NCBI GenBank assembly: GCA_963662155.1
Contig: OY759270.1
Location: 8,946,961-9,010,960 of the forward strand
Direction: 5' to 3'
DNA length: 64,000 bases
Source: Lamellibrachia columna
Taxonomy: Eukaryota > Annelida > Polychaeta > Sabellida > Siboglinidae
The notes under the pieces were generated by a model. The model was not told the DNA's origin. It ran no database searches and saw only the letters and a program-made list of their open reading frames with translations. Of the stretch, positions 9,481-23,020 are shown one piece after another; the first letter of the stretch is position 1; each line of letters begins with the position of its first letter. The translations under genes were made by a program, and so were the position numbers.

Positions 9481-10489
9481 TATTCTATAAGACCGTTTAT
9501 AAAGCTGTTGAACTTGTTATAACAATGTAGTTTAAAACAAACTTGATGATAGTGCAGAAGTCGAGCCGATTGCACTTATGATAGACTCATAATTAAACTC
9601 ACCATTGGAAAACCTTCTACTAGAAAGCGGACGGGCATGTAGGGTTTAGTTAATCCAGTTATTTAACAAACACATACACCACCAATGAGATCGCACTTTC
9701 GCCTCAAACAAACTACTGCGAGCAGCCCTTCCCCGGAGAACGATGCCACTGATCTGATTTTTTCCAACGGCGGAAATAGCAGAACCAGCTGTACAGCATT
9801 AATGGACTTCCTGTAACCCAGTCGCTGGTTAATCTGGAATTACTTTTGACAACATAATGAGGAACATCCGCCTCCGGGTAACAACGCAAACGAAATTAGC
9901 CTTGGCAGTTTCACGCCCACCGACTTAGCCAAAACATCACTGCTTACACAGTAATTTTATCCGCACGCAAGATGTGTTTCATTTCCAATATTAAGGAGAC
10001 AGGCAGCATTGAAGCTCTACGCACGTAATGCATTTTTCCTTAGCCTGGTAATGTGGACTGACGTTCCAGTCAAGTTATATTCTTAGTGCTTCACACAACA
10101 TTGCCAATGCGTAATAATGTCACTTTTGATTATGCTTTATCAGCCGTAACAGATATGTGTTGTAAATTTTCTCCACAGTCTTTAAAATCAAAGCTTCATT
10201 TATTTATTTTTCTTGTATTTCAAAGTTAATCTCTCATTGGGCCTTAATTTAGATCCAATTTTCACGCAATATGTAATTACGTATAAATATGTCATTATAT
10301 TAGGCTTTGATAAGAAATGTCTTGATACCGCAAGAATGTGGCGCCATCTGTCGTGTCTTGACTTTCCATGTAGAAGGACTGCAACGATGATAATTTGACG
10401 CAACATTTTGTTTGGGCTTACGTCAAAATAAAACCCAATGGAACCAAGATGGTGTTGGCATTTTCCGCTTCTCCGCTTCGTGCCGTAGT
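9481..10489. other. Non-coding stretch
   Basis: Mixed-composition DNA without a supported gene or a long repeat. Confidence 0.5.
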
Positions 10490-10613
10490 TGGTATGTACG
10501 GCCACTTGGTACGTACGGCCACTTGGTACGTACGGCCACTTGGTACGTACGACCACTTGGTACGTACGGCGACTTGGTACGTACGGCGACTTGGTACGTT
10601 CGGCCACTTGGTA
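10490..10613. repeat. 17-bp minisatellite (GGTACGTACGGCCACTT)n
   Basis: About seven tandem copies. Each unit carries the palindromes GTAC and GGCC. Variants (GACCACTT, GGCGACTT) occur toward the right end. ORFs reading RTATWYVRPLG are array translations. Confidence 0.95.
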
Positions 10614-11394
10614 AAGTGTTCTCTAACAGTGAGGTAATTCTAAAGAAAAAACATCGTAACATTTTTAGTTTCAATATCACAAACTATGTATTGTTTTCGT
10701 CTGGATGTATTGTTATTGTCGATATCGTCTCCTTATATTTAAAGTTACGTAACATTATATCAGCCTCCATGCGCATCATGTTGTTTTATAATTCGGTATA
10801 TTTTAATTTTTCCAGGCCATATTCCATGTTGTAGCAACGTATTGCTTCGACGTCTTTTGACACAGTGTATCATTTGCGGTATCAACCATCATAGATCAAT
10901 TGGTATTTATGTCATACCTGTCAGCAATGTTAATGACTACGAGCGACTGGCACGGTATTATCGCAGGCAAACTGAACAGAAACATGCAAACCTTCCTAGT
11001 GTTGTGGTTTTGTCTTTCGGCAGCCCAGAATAAATCGTTGGAACCAATAGTGCAATTATCTAGCCGAACATTTCTTTGAGGGCAGATCGCATAACCATTG
11101 TCACAAATTAATCAGTGATATCTTAAAGGCAAGACCATTACGGTGTCGTCTTGTGTGTTGACGAGGAATACAATCTTTGATAGGCGTTCTATTCGACGCA
11201 ACGACGAAGTCATTGTGTTGTAAGATGATATGTGCGTTGTCAACGTTATTGGATGCAGGACGTAATTGAAGATATGCTCTGTATCACGCAAGCATATTAC
11301 GAGACTAACATATGTGCTTACTGAGGCAAGGAGCAAATGAGAACAGGACTTGTATAATGATCAATTGCGAATTAAGTATAACATTTATGGCAGA

Positions 11395-11398
<4 letters not shown>
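10614..11398. other. Non-coding stretch
   Basis: No supported gene; short ORFs carry no recognisable domain. Confidence 0.5.
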
Positions 11399-11456
<58 letters not shown>

Positions 11457-11588
11457 CTATGCCAATATAAGTAACGGAACCTTACGTAATATTACACTGG
11501 TGCATACAACGATGAACGTTTTGATAACACTCATAATATTCAAGCAAACACAGCTGAAATGCAAGTTCCGTTACTTATATTGGCATAG

Positions 11589-11678
<90 letters not shown>

Positions 11679-11704
11679 CTAGCAAACACAGCTGAAATGC
11701 AAGT
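11399..11704. repeat. Perfect 29-bp inverted repeat between two (TA)n tracts, plus 24-bp direct repeat
   Basis: (TA)n fills 11399-11453 and 11592-11675. Between them, 11452-11480 and 11565-11593 are exact reverse complements over 29 bases (beginning ATTATCTATGCCAATATAAG). A 24-base direct repeat (AGCAAACACAGCTGAAATGC plus AAGT) occurs at 11543-11566 and again at 11681-11704, just after the second TA tract. Confidence 0.9.
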
Positions 11705-12297
11705 GCACACTCAAGAAGAACTGACATTGTCGCTAGATAGAACGGCCCATGCACTGTAGAATCAAAACGTGTCCATTGGTCATAAAATACGACGTTGGTG
11801 GACATTCAGGTATGATGTGCCAATCTGTGTTGTACTATATGGGCAGCAGAGGCAGCAGCCAGCGACGACTTCCTGTTGATACATTGTGTCTCGCGGCAAT
11901 TCAGCATTGCCTCCCTAATGGTTTATGCTCTGCGGTAACACTACATCCTGTTGAACTCGAAGACCCAAATCCATACGTGGGTAGTTACTTGTCCAAGTAC
12001 CGTCTATGTTGTAAGATAAACCCTGGATGAATCGTTCGTCATATTCTTATTGTGTTCGAATGTGAGATTATATAGGCGTTTGTGCGTTCTCTGTTTGTGT
12101 GTGTTTGTGTAGTTGTTGGCGAACAACTGTGTGTGAGTTGTTTACATGAACATCACGGAATGACTAAATCCTGGTGGACCATTGGTGCTAATTCAGTCAC
12201 CTCGAGAGATACACCAACAAGAAATAGAACTTCGCTCACATCATCGCATCAAGCAAACATACATTCAACTGTAATTGCAATGTACTACACTTGCTCA
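11705..12297. other. Non-coding stretch
   Basis: An ORF at 11749-12030 has no recognisable domain. No other signal seen. Confidence 0.45.
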
Positions 12298-12359
12298 GAC
12301 TCACTCACTCACTCACTCACTCACTCACTCACTCACTCACTCACTCACTCACTCACTCA
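12298..12359. repeat. (ACTC)n microsatellite
   Basis: About 15 perfect ACTC units. Confidence 0.97.
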
Positions 12360-13035
<676 letters not shown>

Positions 13036-13039
13036 ATGT

Positions 13040-16000
13040 CACTTAGTAATTACGAGATTGGCTACCGCGTGCGGGGGAACCGAAGAGCTGAGAAATCAGC
13101 GAAAACCTGGGGGGTCGAACAGCCGGCATCGGCTCTCATGCGAAGTCCGGTTTGCCACCCTTAATGTGGGTACAATGACTGGAAAAAAAGAGTGGCGGTG
13201 GTTGAGCTAATGAAGAGGAGGCAGCTCTTGGATATGGGGGTCCAAGAGACGAAGTGGAAAGGGGACAAAGCAGTGAACCTGGGTGAAGGATTTAAGATGC
13301 TGCATGCAGGGGGAGATGGAAAGACACATGGAGTTGGAGTAATTATGAACGAGGAATACAGTAAGGAAGTCTTCAGGGTGGAGGCAGGATCATTGCAGTG
13401 TGGAGGACACATGATGTGCTTACTATCAGTATATGCATCACGGACAGGGAGAACGCAAGAAGACAAGGACGCATTCCGAAGTAACTTGGAAGAAATTATC
13501 GGGTATGTGGAGCCGGAGACAGTGTTGGTTGTTGCAGGTGACATGAATGCACATGTGGGAAAGAGACACAACAGTGAGGAGACCGTATGAAGGTATGGAT
13601 GTGGTTCAAGAAACACAGAGGGACAAGACCTGGTGGAGATGCTTGCCAGAAACCAGTTGGTGGTGGTAAACTCATTCATCCAGAAGAGGGAGTCACACAA
13701 GATAACCTACAGAAGTAGGAACAACAGAACAGGGATATAACTGCTGATTGCCAGAAGCTGTCAGCGAATAAAGGTTAGAGACTGCAAGGTTTGGCAGGAG
13801 GGCACATAACGAGTCAACATAAACCATTGGTTTATGAAATGTGGATAGGAAGAGACAAACAAAGAAGGAGGAAGCAAAGGCAGGTGATCAGGTGGTGGAA
13901 ATATGAAGGAGAGGTGATGGAAAAATACAAAAGCGAAGTCGATAGGAAGTCCAGGCTACTTAAAGAACAAAGGGAGGATGTGGAAGCAGAGTGGACAGTA
14001 TTTAAGGAAGGCTTTGTTGGAACAGCTGAGGAGATATGTGGCTGAACATCAGGAAAGCCGACACAAAGTCGAAAAATAAAGAACAGTGATGGTGGAACCC
14101 GGAAGTTGAACAAACAATACAAGAAAAGAAGGAGGTACTGAAGTGTGTGGAAGAAGCGAGTGCTGCTTAAAAGACAAGGCTGAAGCAGAAGTACCGGGAG
14201 AAGAAGAACGCAGCAAACAAGGCTTTTTCGAAAGCAAGAGATAAGAAACAACAGGAATGGTGCGATAGAATTGAAGAAGATGGTGGGAAAAATTAATCTT
14301 CCAGCTGGCCAGAAATAGAGATAGAGATAGAGACAGAGATAGAGACAGAGATAGAGACAGAGATAGAGACAGAGATAGAGACAGATATAGCAAAGATACT
14401 ACTCGAACATCTGCAATGAAGAGAAGCGATGGGACATTGGTCACTGGAGTAAAACAAGTGCTAAGTGTAGGGAGGAGTATTTCAAGAAACCACTAAACCC
14501 GGAAGGAGAATGTGAGATAGAGATACCACATTATGTAAGGAGAGAGACGGCGAGGACAATAACAGAAGAAGAGGTGGAGAAAGCTGTAAAGAAGATGAAA
14601 ACTGGGAAGACTGTAGGAGTGGACGAAAATCATGAAACAAACAGACTAGTGGGAATCAAGTGGCTGACGAGACTGTTTAATGTGTGCTTCACAACAGGAA
14701 AGATAACAACAGAGTGGCGAAGAGGAGTGGTTGTGCCGACCTAGAAGGGGAAAGGGGACATCCATGATCCAGGGAGAGGCATCGCATTACTGAGCCAAGC
14801 CCTGAAATTGATGGAAGGGATACTGGATGCTAGGGTGAGGCATATAGTGGAGAGCAAAATCGGAGAAAATCAGCTGGGATTTAGGAAAGGGAGAGGAACG
14901 GATGATGTATTGTTTACCATCAGACATATTATTCAGAAGAGGAAAGAATTTAGAATGGATGTGGCATTCGGTTTTGTCGATCTGGAAAAGGCATTCGACA
15001 CCGTGCCGAGAGAACTTGCACTTGCAGTCATGAGATGGATGGAGGTTGGAGAGGCAGTGGCAGAATGGTTGAGGAAATGTACAAGGAGACACCAGCAGTG
15101 GTGAGAGCTGAAAGAGAAACATCGGAACAATTTGGAGTGGGCGTAGGATTTAGATAGGGAAGTGCCTTGAGTCCCCTGCTTTTCATTATGGTGATGAACC
15201 TGGTCAGTGGAAAGGTATCTGAACAGGAAGAACTTAAGAAGATAATATATGCAGATGACCGAGCAGTGGTGGCTGGTAGCAAAGAGGATTTACAGATAAC
15301 TTTGCAAAAATGGATTAACACCTTTAAAAAACATAGCCTCCGAATAAATCTGGAGAAGACAGAAGTAATGTGGATAGGCGAACAAGAGGTGGACCTACAT
15401 GTAGTTGTTGACGGAAAGACCATTAAACAATTGAACAGTTTTGTATACTTGGGCGACACAGTGTGTGAGGATGGAGGATGTAGGAAGGAAAATACAGAGG
15501 AGAGTGCAAGCAGGAGCAGCAGCGTGGAGGAGAGTGGAAGGCATTATGTGGGACAAAAAACTAAAGAAACCACTAAAAGGAAAAGTGATGGAAGCCTGCG
15601 TGGTACCAGCCTGTATATACGGGTTGGGAACATTGGCACTGACAGAGAGACAGGAGGAGAAGATGCAGATAGCAGAAAACAACTGGGTCCGAAGAATATG
15701 CAAAGTAACCCAAGAAGATAGAAGGAAGATAAAGGAATTGAGAGAATAGATTGGCATGGAAAAACACCTAAAGATGAAAGTAGCCGGAAGCAGAATGAGA
15801 TGGGCAGGAAATGTGCAAAGAATGGGTGAAGACAGACTGTCAAAAAGAGCATTGGAAGCAAGAAGAAGAAGAAGAAGAGGAAGACCAAAGCTGCGATGAA
15901 AAGACTGTGTCAAACGAGATCTTGAAAGGCAGGTATAAACGGCCAAGAGTGGAAGACCACCGCAGAAGACAAAGGGAGATGGGGAGCATTAACAATGAAA

Positions 16001-16050
16001 GTGGAAGAAGCTACTAAGTGACTTGGACCCCCCGCAAGGGAGCAAGGGGA
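13040..16050 (+). mobile_element. Decayed RTE-like LINE
   Basis: In-order fragments of one APE-endonuclease/RT protein are spread over three frames. Endonuclease: [12 protein letters not shown] (13150s), VQETKWKG, GVGVIMNEEY, VVAGDMNAHVGK. RT: KTGKTVGVDE (about 14600), NQLGFRKGRGTDDV (about 14868), FVDLEKAFDTVPRE (about 14975), SALSPLLF-like block (15160s) and YADD (IIYADDRAVVAG, about 15250). C-terminal tail: INLEKTEVMWIG, LNSFVYLGD, then ALEARRRRRRGRPK (about 15850) and an REQGE end near 16045. Many frameshifts and stops make it inactive. The clade is judged from motif style and is less sure than the LINE call itself. Confidence 0.85.
14309..14391. repeat. (AGATAGAGACAG)n 12-bp repeat inside LINE
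   Basis: About seven tandem units interrupt the LINE between its endonuclease and RT parts. They probably grew after insertion, because flanking LINE sequence resumes on both sides. Confidence 0.85.
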
Positions 16051-17101
16051 ATAATAAGAAGATTTGAATTGAAAATGTCGTATTTGTATTTAAATGCAGT
16101 GTTGTCTCTGCTCCGCGTTTGCACTTTCATTTGAATAAAATACAAATGCATATTTCAAATGCAAACAACAATGAAATGGTCCACGAATATAATTGATTAA
16201 TTAAACACTATTTTAAAAATAAAAACAACAATATCTTTGTACATCTTTATGAGTATGTAATTGATACCTTTTTGCTCTTAGGACCTTCTTAGAACAACTT
16301 ATTATATAGGGTGTGATGAGCTTATTTTGAAGCCAGTGGGCGTAGTAGCTCCATTTCTATGTGAACATCAATAATTGGTCTGCCTCTCGATAAATGGTCT
16401 GCCTCTGTTTTGCTGTGTGTGTGTGTGTGCGTGCGTGCGTGAGCGCGTGCGTGGGTGCGTGTGCACGCGTTTGTGTGCGTTTGTGAGAATTACGGTAGAA
16501 TGCGGAGACGAAATATAAACCAAATCGCATTACTACTTTTTAATTTTACGGCATCATTATATACTTGAAATATTTTGTCAAACTGATTTTGGTCAAATTG
16601 AGTTTTTTTTGTAAATGAACTCCTGCAAACGTTTCCGTTGCTGCTTTTGGGCGACATTGACGAAATTATAACACGTTCAATACAGGGTTCTGTATATTTC
16701 GGAAGGTCAAGTCGACCTTCCAAATAAAATGTAGAAGAACACTCAACAAATTTCTCAGCAGATCTTCTGCTGTTTATCTACAAACCGCAGAACAAAGTTT
16801 TGCTGTTCCTTTTTTTATTTATGGAACAAAACACTGCATTTCGTATTTTGGACATGATTTACAGCTGGATCTGCTCCCCGATTATGGCAGTCAGTTCGTT
16901 TGAATTACCCATAATATTATTGTGTTTTTGTCGCAAAGTGCGTCTCATTTCCAGAACCACATCGCCGGCTTCAACCAAAAGTTACGGAGAACGTTGCCCA
17001 TATTCTCATCAGTGTCGAGATGGGTGACGTCATCGCGCTGGCTTCTCGGGACAATATTCTGCGTTTCAAAGAAAATAATCATCTTTATTTCGCACTGCAG
17101 C
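16051..17101. other. Non-coding stretch with GT-rich tract
   Basis: A (GT)/(GCGT) tract occupies about 16417-16485. The rest is AT-rich without a supported gene. Confidence 0.5.
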
Positions 17102-17574
17102 TTAAAGGGGAACTGAAGCAATTTTGTGTTATGCCGTATATTTAAATATATACTATCTAACTATGCATTAATGGTGACAGATACCTGCTAATTTATGAGA
17201 TAAACTGAAAAACTGATTTTGTTCGAGACAAAAATCGACAAAATACATCACTGCGTATCGCCATTTTGTTGTCGAAACGAGTGGTTTGAGTCGCGTATAT
17301 CTAATCAATGTAAATTTTCGATTTTTTGCGATTTATTTCGTAAATAGGCATTCTGGAGCGAAAAAAAAGATATGGGTCTCTGTTATATATACAAGTGTTT
17401 ACACACGTCAACAAAATAGCGTTTTTGTTCGTTCCAAATAAAAAAAGTTAAAGAAATTACAACAAAACACGCACAAAATCGTGGAAAACGCCGCACTTCT
17501 CGAACACACGAGATGCTAACCAACGAGAATATGCGATAACGGAATACCGGAACTATTTTTTACTTGTTGACAAG

Positions 17575-18758
17575 ATGGATGCATCGCTTGGGACAGTTTT
17601 ACCAGATCTGCTACAAGCGATTAGTGGTTTACTGAACTTCCGTAATAGTTGTCTATCTTTGGAGAAATGGAAACCACAGACGAAGAGTCTAGTTCGACAG
17701 GCCACACGGAAACAACCGTTGACAGTCGTAAAATGTCACCGAGTGTGCGAGTCACGCTCCAGACTCCAGGTCGGCTTCGCCTTTGGCTTTGTTGACGTTG
17801 GATTCAGGAAAAATTACAACAGCGCTTTGACTGTCAACGATTCCTGACTAGGTAATGTGATGTGGTGAACCTGTGGAAATTGCGTCCCGATATCTGCGCA
17901 CGTTTACGTTGAGTCATCATGCTGCGCCGAGGAAGCTACCATGCCTAGGGCTAGGCTATGGCTAAGCAGCACCGTGTGCCCGACCGCGTTGGTGCTTGCA
18001 TCACCGTGCGAAGACGATGATTTTGTAGTGATATGCACAAACAAAGCGGTGCTAGATGTTGGTCTGCTGTCATTGCATGATTTGCGTGCCGACTCATCGA
18101 TTCGCCCTATAGCTAGCAGGTCAGTAATTCAATTGTTATCGAATCATTGCCATTTTAATAATCATATTTTTTCTGCATATTTCTTTTACCTAGCCCGAGG
18201 GCGAGGTCCGAACTACAGTGGCAATGCAAGCAGGCTTTTCTCTTTATTTTGTAATCTAATGAAGTGTACCGTGACTGTATTTTAATATTGGGTTTGATTT
18301 GTTGTTGAATAACATTGATGACAATAATAACATGAGGGTTTATTTAATTCATTATGTGAATATATATATATTCTTAAATGTTACCGTAATCGTAATTGTA
18401 ATAATGATTGTAATCATGACTACATTAGTAATTGTGATTGCAGTAATTACTGTAATCATGATTACGTTAATATTCGTACTTGTAATCACCCCTCTCTGTA
18501 GCACACCACACCTTGTTGTTTGGTGCAATGTAATCATTTAAATAACAATAATTAACTACTGACAGTATGTAATGTTCACAGTTTTGCAACTATTAATTAT
18601 GGAATTAGTGCTATCAACTAACCATGACAAATTATATTTCAGGCTCAGGAAAGGCAAGACAAGTAATCCCATCCTGCGATGTGGGAAGGATCTGTGATGT
18701 CTATTCTGAACCAAATTGAATTGATGGAAAGTTTGACTTGACACAGGTGAGTGTACTG
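17575..18758 (+). pseudogene. P2RX7 C-terminal-domain-like gene, two exon pieces, broken
   Basis: The P2RX7 intracellular (zinc-binding) domain has the pattern W-C-x-CGNC-x2-M-x-T-x2-E-x3-CC, then CIT-x-F-x2-(V/I)C-N-x2-VL, then GK-x-R-x-VIPSC-V. Here TCGNCVPISAHVYVESSCC reads at about 17877-17932 with TGA in place of the expected Cys codon after Trp (17874-17876). It is followed by DDDFVVICTNKAVLDVGLL (18017-18072) and LRADSSIRPIASR up to a GT donor at 18120. A second piece, GKARQVIPSCDVGRICDVYS at about 18648-18707, follows an AG acceptor at 18641-18642 and ends at CAG/GTGAGT (18758). The intervening YRQF/W part of the family was not found, and the frames of the two pieces do not join directly. 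A second TGA lies in the last piece. Family recognition is fairly strong; function is lost or unproven. Confidence 0.6.
18120..18642. other. Presumed intron, with GTAAT-rich degenerate repeat
   Basis: The GT at 18120 and AG at 18641 bracket this AT-rich stretch. Positions 18375-18490 are a degenerate run of GTAAT(T/C)-type motifs similar to those at 37365-37700. Confidence 0.4.
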
Positions 18759-19189
18759 ATAATCTGATATAGACAAATTGTGAGGCACCCACAGTATGCA
18801 GCAGGTCGAAAAACAACCTGGAAAACTACAAAAATTCCCACTAAAATATTAATAACTGAATGATGTGAATGCCTTCTTATCCATATCCCATTTCTGTCCA
18901 AAAAAATGTTACCTGCAGCATCTTGCATGTCACTACACACAATTTCATTTATATTGAGACCAACATAAAATATATCAACAGTTTATTCACATAGAAAAAC
19001 AATTACCAAAGAAATAAGGCTTGACTAAAAACAGTGACTTCTTACCACTGGGAAATACAACCTGGAACATGGATATCACAGTTACACACATCATTATTAT
19101 GCCACAACATTATCAAATATACTGGTAGTTTAGCTTAGGAAATAATTAATCTTTATAAAGCCAAGGCATTTTAACTGTTTCACCATCAT

Positions 19190-19670
19190 CATCTGTACCA
19201 ATGGCAATAGACTACTTGTTTTGATTGGACAGTAAATGTACACCAATCATGTGTAACAATATTACTTGTTCTGACTGACAGTAAACGTACACCAATCATG
19301 CATACCAATACACTACTTGTTCCTACCAACAGTAAATGTACACCAATGATCTCATTCTGGAATCTGCACCATTTCACTACTTCTTCTGACAGTAAATGTA
19401 CACCAATCATGTGTATCCAATATACTACTTGTTCTGACTGAATCTACTACTTGTTCCTACCGACAGCAAATGTAAACCAAGCGTCTCATTCTCTACCAAA
19501 TACACTACTTGTACTGACAGTAAATGTACACCAATCATATGTATCAATACACTACTTGTTCTGACTGATAGTACTTGCACACCAACCATCTGTTCCAATA
19601 CACTACTGGCACTAAATATACACCAATACACTACTTATTCTGACTGATAGTACATGTACACCTAACATAT
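19190..19670. repeat. Degenerate tandem repeat, about 60-bp unit
   Basis: Roughly eight diverged copies share CACTACTTGTTCTGAC, (A/G)CAGTAAATGTACACCAA and TCATGTGTA-like parts. Unit length varies between copies. Antisense ORFs reading IGVHLLSV repeats are translations of the array. Confidence 0.8.
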
Positions 19671-20046
19671 TCAATTCACCTTTCACTCATCCAGGGGTAG
19701 AAATCAGCACACTTTCCTGACAGACACCCCAGTATCCGAAAGACCTTGGCTGATAGATCAGACATGAGTACAACCTGTGTCACAGTTTATGGCTGTTTGG
19801 TGTGTGGCAGGTGCAGAAAAGTGACATAAGTTTTTCTCACGAATGACAAACTTCTTCTCTTTCTCATAGGTGTCGGAGCTGCTTGAGTCACCCTCGGTTA
19901 TGTCGCTGTTATCACATAGTGTGCATCATCTGCACCAATGTCTTTATTCTCACTGAATCTGATGGAAGCTTCACATAGGAGTAGTCATGATCAACGTTCA
20001 TTGGTGCAATAATGTCATCCGTGACTACAGCAGCATTCGCGAAGTG

Positions 20047-20236
20047 TCACACTTGAAATATCGTTACCGGATCAATTTGCGTTTCAGCATCAGTTGTATG
20101 TTGTGCCACAGCAGTAGTAGCAGTGATGGCACTAAAGGCGACATCCGTAATGTAAAGATTGACGGCATCACCCGTAGCGCTGGATGCTTCAAAACTAGTA
20201 CCTGTACTTGTATGAACCAATGGTGAATCCTTCATC
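20047..20236 (-). pseudogene. Possible exon of a transposase-like gene
   Basis: On the minus strand, TCTTTTCAG (acceptor-like) precedes an open stretch reading MKDSPLVHTSTGTSFEASSA and ending in ETQIDPVTIFQV. After one stop the same frame continues as HFANAAVVTDDIIAP and DHDYSYVKLPSDSV to about 19925. Linkers with ETQTD/ETQVDP are common in invertebrate transposase-type proteins, which is the only family hint. No catalytic domain is visible. Confidence 0.25.
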
Positions 20237-20794
20237 TGAAAAGATTACACATACAGTGACTTGAACATTTTACAAAATTCATCTTTTGCATAATAAAAAT
20301 GAATCACAATGTGAGAAACTTTCTCTTGTATATATTATTTTTAGAATATAAGAGTGCCAGTGTCATATAGAATGTATAAAGTAATCAACCACAGGGAAAA
20401 GCATTTTCCCTATGGAGCCATGTTAATTCAACCAATGGGTCTTTCACTGATCTCTTAATGTTTTTAATGAATCTGTTTGGTCAGTTTGACGAATGCCAAT
20501 GGTAACATAACCAAATGCATGTAACCAAAATTGTAGCATCCTAGCTCCAAAGTGCATTATATTATCTAATCAACATTGTACTGTTTTCAATGGGCCAGGG
20601 AGGTCAAAATTCTATAAGGGGTCCAAATTCCATAACAAAATATGGACCCATAGGTACACTTTCTATGGGGTTCCTTATTTTATATCTGACACTCGATTTA
20701 GATAACATAATGCATGAATATTGTTATTGGACCAAATGCAGATCTATGCTTGTGACATCTTTACCTTATAAATGCTGCATGCACACACACATAC

Positions 20795-20796
<2 letters not shown>

Positions 20797-20866
<70 letters not shown>

Positions 20867-20884
20867 ATATGTAAATATATATAT
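20797..20884. repeat. (TA)n microsatellite
   Basis: About 60 bp of pure TA with GTATGTATATATGTAAATAT at its right edge. Confidence 0.95.
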
Positions 20885-20929
20885 AATTATTAGGTATTAT
20901 ACTGAAAGCATCTGCTAGATAGTATGGTG

Positions 20930-22825
20930 CATGGACAAAAGCCCCTCCCGACAAAAGCCCCACAGACATAAGCTTGTTTCAATTCAATTATACTGTTCAT
21001 GACTGTTGCTGTAGTACACAGAGACAAGATATTGTCATGATTATACTTCAGGCATGTGGTCAATTCCATTCCGGAATTGGAACTGACCCTCAATTCCAGT
21101 TCCGGAATTGGAATTGACTACAAATTTTTTTTTATTGAATTTGTTTTTCCAAAATTTATTTTTTGGGAATTGGAATTGATTTTGTTGGAATTATTGACTT
21201 GATACTGTTAATATTTACCCTGATATTTACTTATATTACTTTTAAAATCATATTTGTCTTCTATTAGCATGTCACCCTGAATCTGGTAACAGCCAGGAAG
21301 TTGTCAACATTACAGCATAGACACTGTCTACTCTGGTATTGAAACATTGTGACCAAGAACAATATAATCAAGCATTTGCATCAAAAAGAAATATTAAATT
21401 ACTGTAACAGACAGTAAAACCAAAATCAGACCATTCAGGCCTCATTTTCTTTCTCAGTGTAGAAGGTTTATTTACAGAGATTGCCAATTAAGGGCACCTG
21501 CCTGCTCATTCCCTTTGTGTGAGAGAGGAAGCCTGCCCCACTTGAATGCAGCCCCTTGTTTATCCAAGCCTAATGTTCAGCCCACAAGTTTCCCATACTA
21601 AACATGTCACTGGTCACCTGTACAATGCTGTTACATGTGGCTGTAGGGTTTGCCCTTTGTAGTAATTAAAAATGTCCCCATGGAGAATACATGTTGGAGA
21701 TTAGGATGTTGAAGACTCAAACTTTCCAGTAAATTTGATGAAATATCAATGATACCACAACTGATAGCGATATAAATCCGCCTTCTAGTATATTTGCTCC
21801 CCCCCCCGGACATCTGCCCCTTTTTTCCATGATAGTTGACAAGTGAAAATCAGTTTGCAGTTTTATCATTATTACTACAATAACATAACATTCAATGACA
21901 AGTCAAAGTCACTTTAGCCTAATGCAATGGCCTATCCCCTGGAGTGTGTATGAGATGATCTTGTCACCAGTTGTTTTCCAGGTATCATTGATAGTCAGAT
22001 CAGTGGTGGAAGATGGGTTCTTGGGGTGATGCTTCCACAAACAGTGGTGGACAGTAACGAGTCAGAGATCAGCTGGTTTGGAGTGCCCCTGGTATTAGCT
22101 GCCTTAGTTTTCAGGTCCTCACGGACCTTGGCAGCTTCTATCTGTGCCGTGTCACCATCATGGTTGCAGGCAGTCTTGTTGATCACATTCTGGATCTGGA
22201 GATCAGATCAGTGACCACAGCACCCTTGCATGATCAGGATCGACGCTGGTTTCACTCCCAATGAAGAGTAATCTTGTTGGTCCCCCTTCTTGGTGTAGGA
22301 ATGACACTCAAAACATGACCTCCTCAAATGCTAGTAGTAATTTCCATGGTGAAGTTATAAGTGAATTCTGACAACTCTGGCTTGTGCATCCAGTTTTATA
22401 GGAAAATGGATTCACTCCAACTCTCCATGGTAAATGCAATTCAAAAGAAACCTTGTTGAGATGGCTTCTTTCAAATATCCTCAATTGTCCTAACATGTCC
22501 AGGTCCTAATGTCACTGGCTTCTTCCACAATTGCAATAAAGATAATCCTTTGATTACAGGATCATCTCCAACTACATAAAGTAATTTACTTGGCTGATCT
22601 TGCACAAAGAACATTAATTACAATTAGGGTAATATATATATTGAATTCATGTTCAGAAATAAAAAAATAAGTTAAAAAAACATTTCTTAAAAAAACTTAC
22701 AAATAATCCAGAAGCTATAGACAGGGGGCAAATGTCCAGATTTTGAATAAGGCAAGGGGCTAATGTCTGGGGGGCAAGTGACAAAGGGGCAAATGTCCGG
22801 AAGGGGGGCAAATGACCTGGACCCG
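20930..22825. repeat. Scattered GGGGCAAATGTCCGG-type motif
   Basis: Forms of (G)GGGCAAATGTCC(G)G recur at 22725-22820 (four in tandem). Inverted forms are at about 20935-20970 (GGACAAAAGCCCC, GACAAAAGCCCC) and 21797-21820 (GGACATCTGCCCC). They may be ends of a small mobile element, but no matching target duplication was found. Confidence 0.4.
21905..22340 (-). pseudogene. FLYWCH-zinc-finger/MULE-type transposon gene relic
   Basis: Minus-strand pieces in order: KKGTNKI-like and CKGA-like remnants of a FLYWCH finger (about 22330-22215), then NHDGDTAQIEAAKVREDLK and KAANTRGTPNQLISDSLLS (22180-22040). After a frameshift comes LTINDTWKTTGDKI (about 21985-21944). FLYWCH-MULE proteins read H-N-H-x-P-D, E-x2-K-x6-R-A-x2-T-x2-P-x2-I-x2-D and then a linker with W/Y-K-x-T before the MULE transposase. 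The DDE domain itself was not found here. Broken by at least one stop and one frameshift. Confidence 0.55.
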
Positions 22826-22989
22826 ATATAAACAGGGGAAACTGTTCAAAACTCAGATTAATGACCCAACTGTCCAGGGCTGTCCAAAATGTCTGGTTTT
22901 GTTAGCAAAAATCCAGGAGAGGTGTCGCAGCAGAATGTACATATGAAATGGCTGGATGCCATTTTAAAGTTTTTTATATGGCAAACCTG

Positions 22990-23020
<31 letters not shown>

